Positions 61,530 through 64,000 of a DNA stretch of 64,000 nt are shown piece after piece. The stretch's first letter is position 1; each line of letters begins with the position of its first letter. The notes under the pieces are model-generated. The model did no database searches. It was given only the letters and a program-made list of their open reading frames with translations, and had not been told where the DNA came from. A program made the translations under genes and the position numbers. Where the stretch lies: the NCBI GenBank assembly GCA_029204225.1, contig CM055114.1:16203502-16267501 (forward strand), written 5' to 3'. Origin of the DNA: Diphasiastrum complanatum. Taxonomy: Eukaryota; Streptophyta; Lycopodiopsida; Lycopodiales; Lycopodiaceae.

Positions 61530-62170
61530 ATCTTGAGGGCCTTCTCTATTATTTCTTGCTGCCCAATCGATGAGAGGTTTCCAAGCTCTCAGAGGTACGA
61601 CTGCAAGGAGGGTTTGTTAGCACTTTAGATCTTCTAGTTTTTATGTCCAGGTTCTCTTTCCTGACCTCTAGTTCATTCTCACTTCCCTGTTAATACTAGT
61701 GACAAGGTCTTCCAGGCGATGTTCATGTGGGATATCTAGGATCAAATCGGGATGTTGAAACAACGCTCATCTGTATCCTCTTCCAGAATTGTTTCATGCA
61801 TTTCTATTGGTACTATTAGCTGATCTAGGTGATTGTACTGGTGACCCTAAAATTGATATTTCTTGCAAGGCTTGTGTCACTTCTGTATAGTGAAAGATAA
61901 TGCATCTGCTTACCAAAATCCATCAGTCATAAGTTCATATACTTCGTGATAGTTGTAGTCTCCGCAATGTTGTATTCTAATCATAAATTCTATAGGTTGT
62001 AGGTTGTGATGGAACTCTGGAGTGTAGAAATGGTAGCTTAGGATTCCTCTTCCAATTAGTTGACAAACGTTGCCAAATGAAAGTAGAAATTCAATCTCTT
62101 TCATATGAACCTCAAACTCCTTTTGGGTTAGGTAGTGAGGTGGAATAGTGGCAAATGGACGTAAAGCCAC
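61530..62170 (-). pseudogene. Probable fragment of a gypsy-type extra ORF inside copia G
   Basis: The minus strand 62170-61910 encodes TQKEFEVHMKEIEFLLSFGN, FYTPEFHHNLQPIEFMIRIQ and YNYHEVYELMTDGFW. Further on (about 61600-61500) it reads AWKPLIDWAARNNRE. The layout FYTPEFHHNLQ resembles FCIPPFCSPELQ in the extra ORF of gypsy D. It lies between the gag and RNase H remnants of copia G in opposite orientation, so it probably inserted there. The family link is weak. Confidence 0.35.
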
Positions 62171-62177
62171 GAGGTTG

Positions 62178-62845
62178 GTAAGAAATTGTCTAACCTGGAT
62201 GAGAGTGCGCTAGTTGATGCTACTTTATATTGTCAATTAGTTGGTTCACTGGTTTATCTCAAAACTACTCATCTTGACATAAGTTATGTTGTAAGTGTTG
62301 TGAGTCAATTCATGGCTACTCCTAGGGAAATTCATTGGAAAGCAGCGAAGAGGATTCTTTGATATGTGAAGGGCACGTTAAATCATGGATTGTTGTATGA
62401 GAGGCAGCAGACTTTATCCGTTTTATAGGGCTTTGTTGATTAAGATTGGACGGGCTATATTGATGACATGAGATCTACCACAGGGTACGTATTTCATGTT
62501 GATAATGGCGTATTCTCCTAGTATAGTAAGAAACAAGTCATAGTTGCTCTTTCTACTACGGAAGCAGAACACAAAGCACTATGTTTAGTTATGCAGGAAG
62601 CAGTTTGGCTATGAATAATGTTAAAAGACATTGGAATTCTTAGATGTGATAGCCATAGCACTATACAACTAGATAAAATATTGTATTCCATGCAAGCACA
62701 AAGCATATATAGATTACATATCATTTCATCAGAGAGAAATTATTATCTAATGAAATAGATGTAGTGCATTGTACGACAGAGGATCAGTTAGAAAAAAGTT
62801 AGAGTTTTTTTAGAGAAAAATTCTTCGTAAGAAAGATAAACTAGG
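62178..62845 (+). pseudogene. copia G: RT tail and RNase H, heavily decayed
   Basis: Across several stops: VGSLVYLKTTHLDISYVVSV, VSQFMATPREIHWKAAKRIL, YVKGTLNHGLLYERQQ, DDMRSTTGYVFHVDNGVFS, SKKQVIVALSTTEAEHKALC and EAVWL. The terminal ADIFTKAL motif is no longer readable. The similarity to copia is clear but function is impossible. Confidence 0.85.
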
Positions 62846-62858
62846 GCTTAAGAGAGAG
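62846..62858 (+). other. Polypurine tract of copia G
   Basis: GCTTAAGAGAGAG precedes TGTGAAATAAATAAG, a likely LTR start. Little LTR sequence remains, because the U-related repeat begins by about 62920. Confidence 0.55.
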
Positions 62859-62914
62859 TGTGAAATAAATAAGTCCGAGTTTCTCTTACAGTTCCAGGAC
62901 TTTACAGTTTTAAA

Positions 62915-64000
62915 CATAGTATTAATTAATTTTGGACTTTGGCAAAATCCATTTTAAAAAATGGATTTGAAAATTTTGAGACAAAAATTTGATAGTCTAA
63001 TAGTATGTCAATCACATTTCAATTGGGTATGACACGATTGTGTACTATAAAACTCAAGCATATACAAAATATTATAAACCTTTTCATATACATATCATAT
63101 GTTAAAAATCCTTTTCAAATCCATTAAAAAGTATATAACATTCATCAAGAAATGACACATAATAACAAATCTTTTTTCAAACCGTATTCCTTTCTTATAT
63201 TGTCAAAATTAGCAGTAACAACCCCTACCGCTTGAGGTATTAAGTACTTACTTGCCTTTATGGTTTAGGCATAACCACCAATACAAACTACAATGTCTCT
63301 ACATTTATATCCATATCTCCCTCATTAGACTCCTCAGACCCAAAACTTAAGTTTTTAGATGAATCTGTATCTGGAGGTGATTCCAAACAATCTTGATGCA
63401 CTAGAAAGGACCGATTCATATCTATATTTTTTGGAATATCGATAGTCACTATAGTCCGGACCACTCTGCCACACAATATGACATTCTATATAAGCACACA
63501 GACCAACTTGGAGCACAAAAGAATTCAATAATGCTGCTCACACCTCGCCAATGCTTTGCTTTCTTTTTGTGATCTAGCTTACATGACACAAAATGTTTTG
63601 CCGATTTTCCACTATCTTCGAAACACAACCCAACTGAAGGATTTGCTCTTCCTCGACCATAAGCCCTTCATCATCTGATACATTGCAATAAGAGCCGGAT
63701 AACATTCCCAATTGATCCACTCTCGGCTCCATTGGCCTTTTCTAGGCGGTTCCAACAACTTTTGCAGTCTCTCTTCGAATTTGAACCTCACAACTTTTTC
63801 TTCTCGGTCCTGAAGTGGTTACCTTTCTCTTTTCAAACCCGATTTTTCTTGTTCTTTAGAAGAGGGATTTATTATTGTACATGGAACAATTTCCATTTCT
63901 GTTACATCTTCAATCATAGAAACTGCAGCAGATCCAATAATTGCAGCATAAAAATACTTTGTATCTCTCAGCATCCGTTAACAACTTATGTTTGCTAGAT
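62915..64000 (-). pseudogene. Block U, copy 2 (inverted, internally deleted, runs off window)
   Basis: The minus strand encodes pieces matching copy 1: a segment ending EPRVDQLGMLSGSYCNVSDD and EGLMVEEEQ (copy 1: EPMVDLTGTISGGLHDIISS), then KKKAKHWRGVSSIIEFFCAP and SWSVCLYRMSYCVAEW (copy 1: NRAKHWEGINSIVESFSAP and EWSVGLFRLSYYVAP). After a short break come DIPKNIDMNRS and the acidic tail SEESNEGDMDINVETL. About 1.4 kb of copy 1 (51.06-52.47 kb) is missing between the first two pieces. The 3' flank (CGGTAGGGGTTGTTACTGC, then the AAAGTCCAAAATTAATT words) also matches copy 1. Confidence 0.7.

Overview
The window looks like nuclear DNA of a land plant with a large, repeat-rich genome. The evidence is plant-type Ty1/copia and Ty3/gypsy LTR retrotransposons with tRNA-iMet primer binding sites, one intact BYPASS1-like (BPS1) gene, and fragments of a CDPK-related kinase (CRK) and an F-box/kelch-type protein, all plant families. 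The style would fit a fern or gymnosperm, but that is inference and no species marker was recognised. Nearly everything is mobile-element sequence in several stages of decay. There are no rRNA or tRNA genes, operons or CRISPR arrays that I can support.

Layout. 1-8.76 kb: a decayed copia element (O) cut in its integrase region by a structurally complete copia element (I, 221-5793; 5-bp target duplication GTGCA). In I, the reverse transcriptase is replaced by about 635 bp of unrelated sequence. 8.76-14.48 kb (minus): the 3' half of a gypsy element (D) made of the integrase C-terminus, an extra coiled-coil ORF, a 780-bp segment in three nearly identical tandem copies, a polypurine tract and an LTR. 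14.48-18.88 kb (minus): copia element E, which lacks the YVDD half of its RT and has a very long leader. 18.9-20.1 kb: repeat R1, also present inverted at 59.95-61.1 kb and probably a long copia LTR. 21.8-22.9 kb: local tandem repeats. 23.1-24.2 kb (minus): the BPS1-like gene, the only intact host gene seen.

25.06-37.3 kb is a three-level nest. Gypsy-like element C (minus) was entered by element B (plus; TSD CCAAC; gag-protease only), which was entered by element A (plus; TSD CGTGA; no recognisable coding). A and C belong to the same LTR family, and a lone LTR of that family lies at 55.4-56.6 kb. The nest splits the first copy of a duplicated unit of about 1.2 kb (24.9 + 37.3-38.4 kb, and 38.4-39.3 kb).

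39.3-50.2 kb is low-complexity, microsatellite-rich DNA. It holds a transposon-type ORF remnant (40.7-41.2 kb), an F-box/kelch remnant (43.6-43.9 kb), a CRK first-exon remnant (45.6-46.0 kb), a degenerate CCCTTAG-type array and recurrent palindromic GAGCCCACCCGC motifs. 50.26-53.2 kb holds block U, a long broken gene of unknown function. A second, inverted and internally shortened copy lies at 62.9-64.0 kb, so U is a repeat family and the best candidate for an undescribed element. 54.0-55.2 kb is a second gypsy-type coiled-coil ORF. 57.07-59.95 kb is a shortened copia (F), and 61.3-62.86 kb a very decayed copia (G).

The genes do not form a pathway. The window records waves of retrotransposon insertion and decay around one surviving host gene. 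Element boundaries backed by matching LTRs and target duplications (I, A, B) are firm. Single-LTR or LTR-less boundaries (O, D, E, F, G) are approximate.
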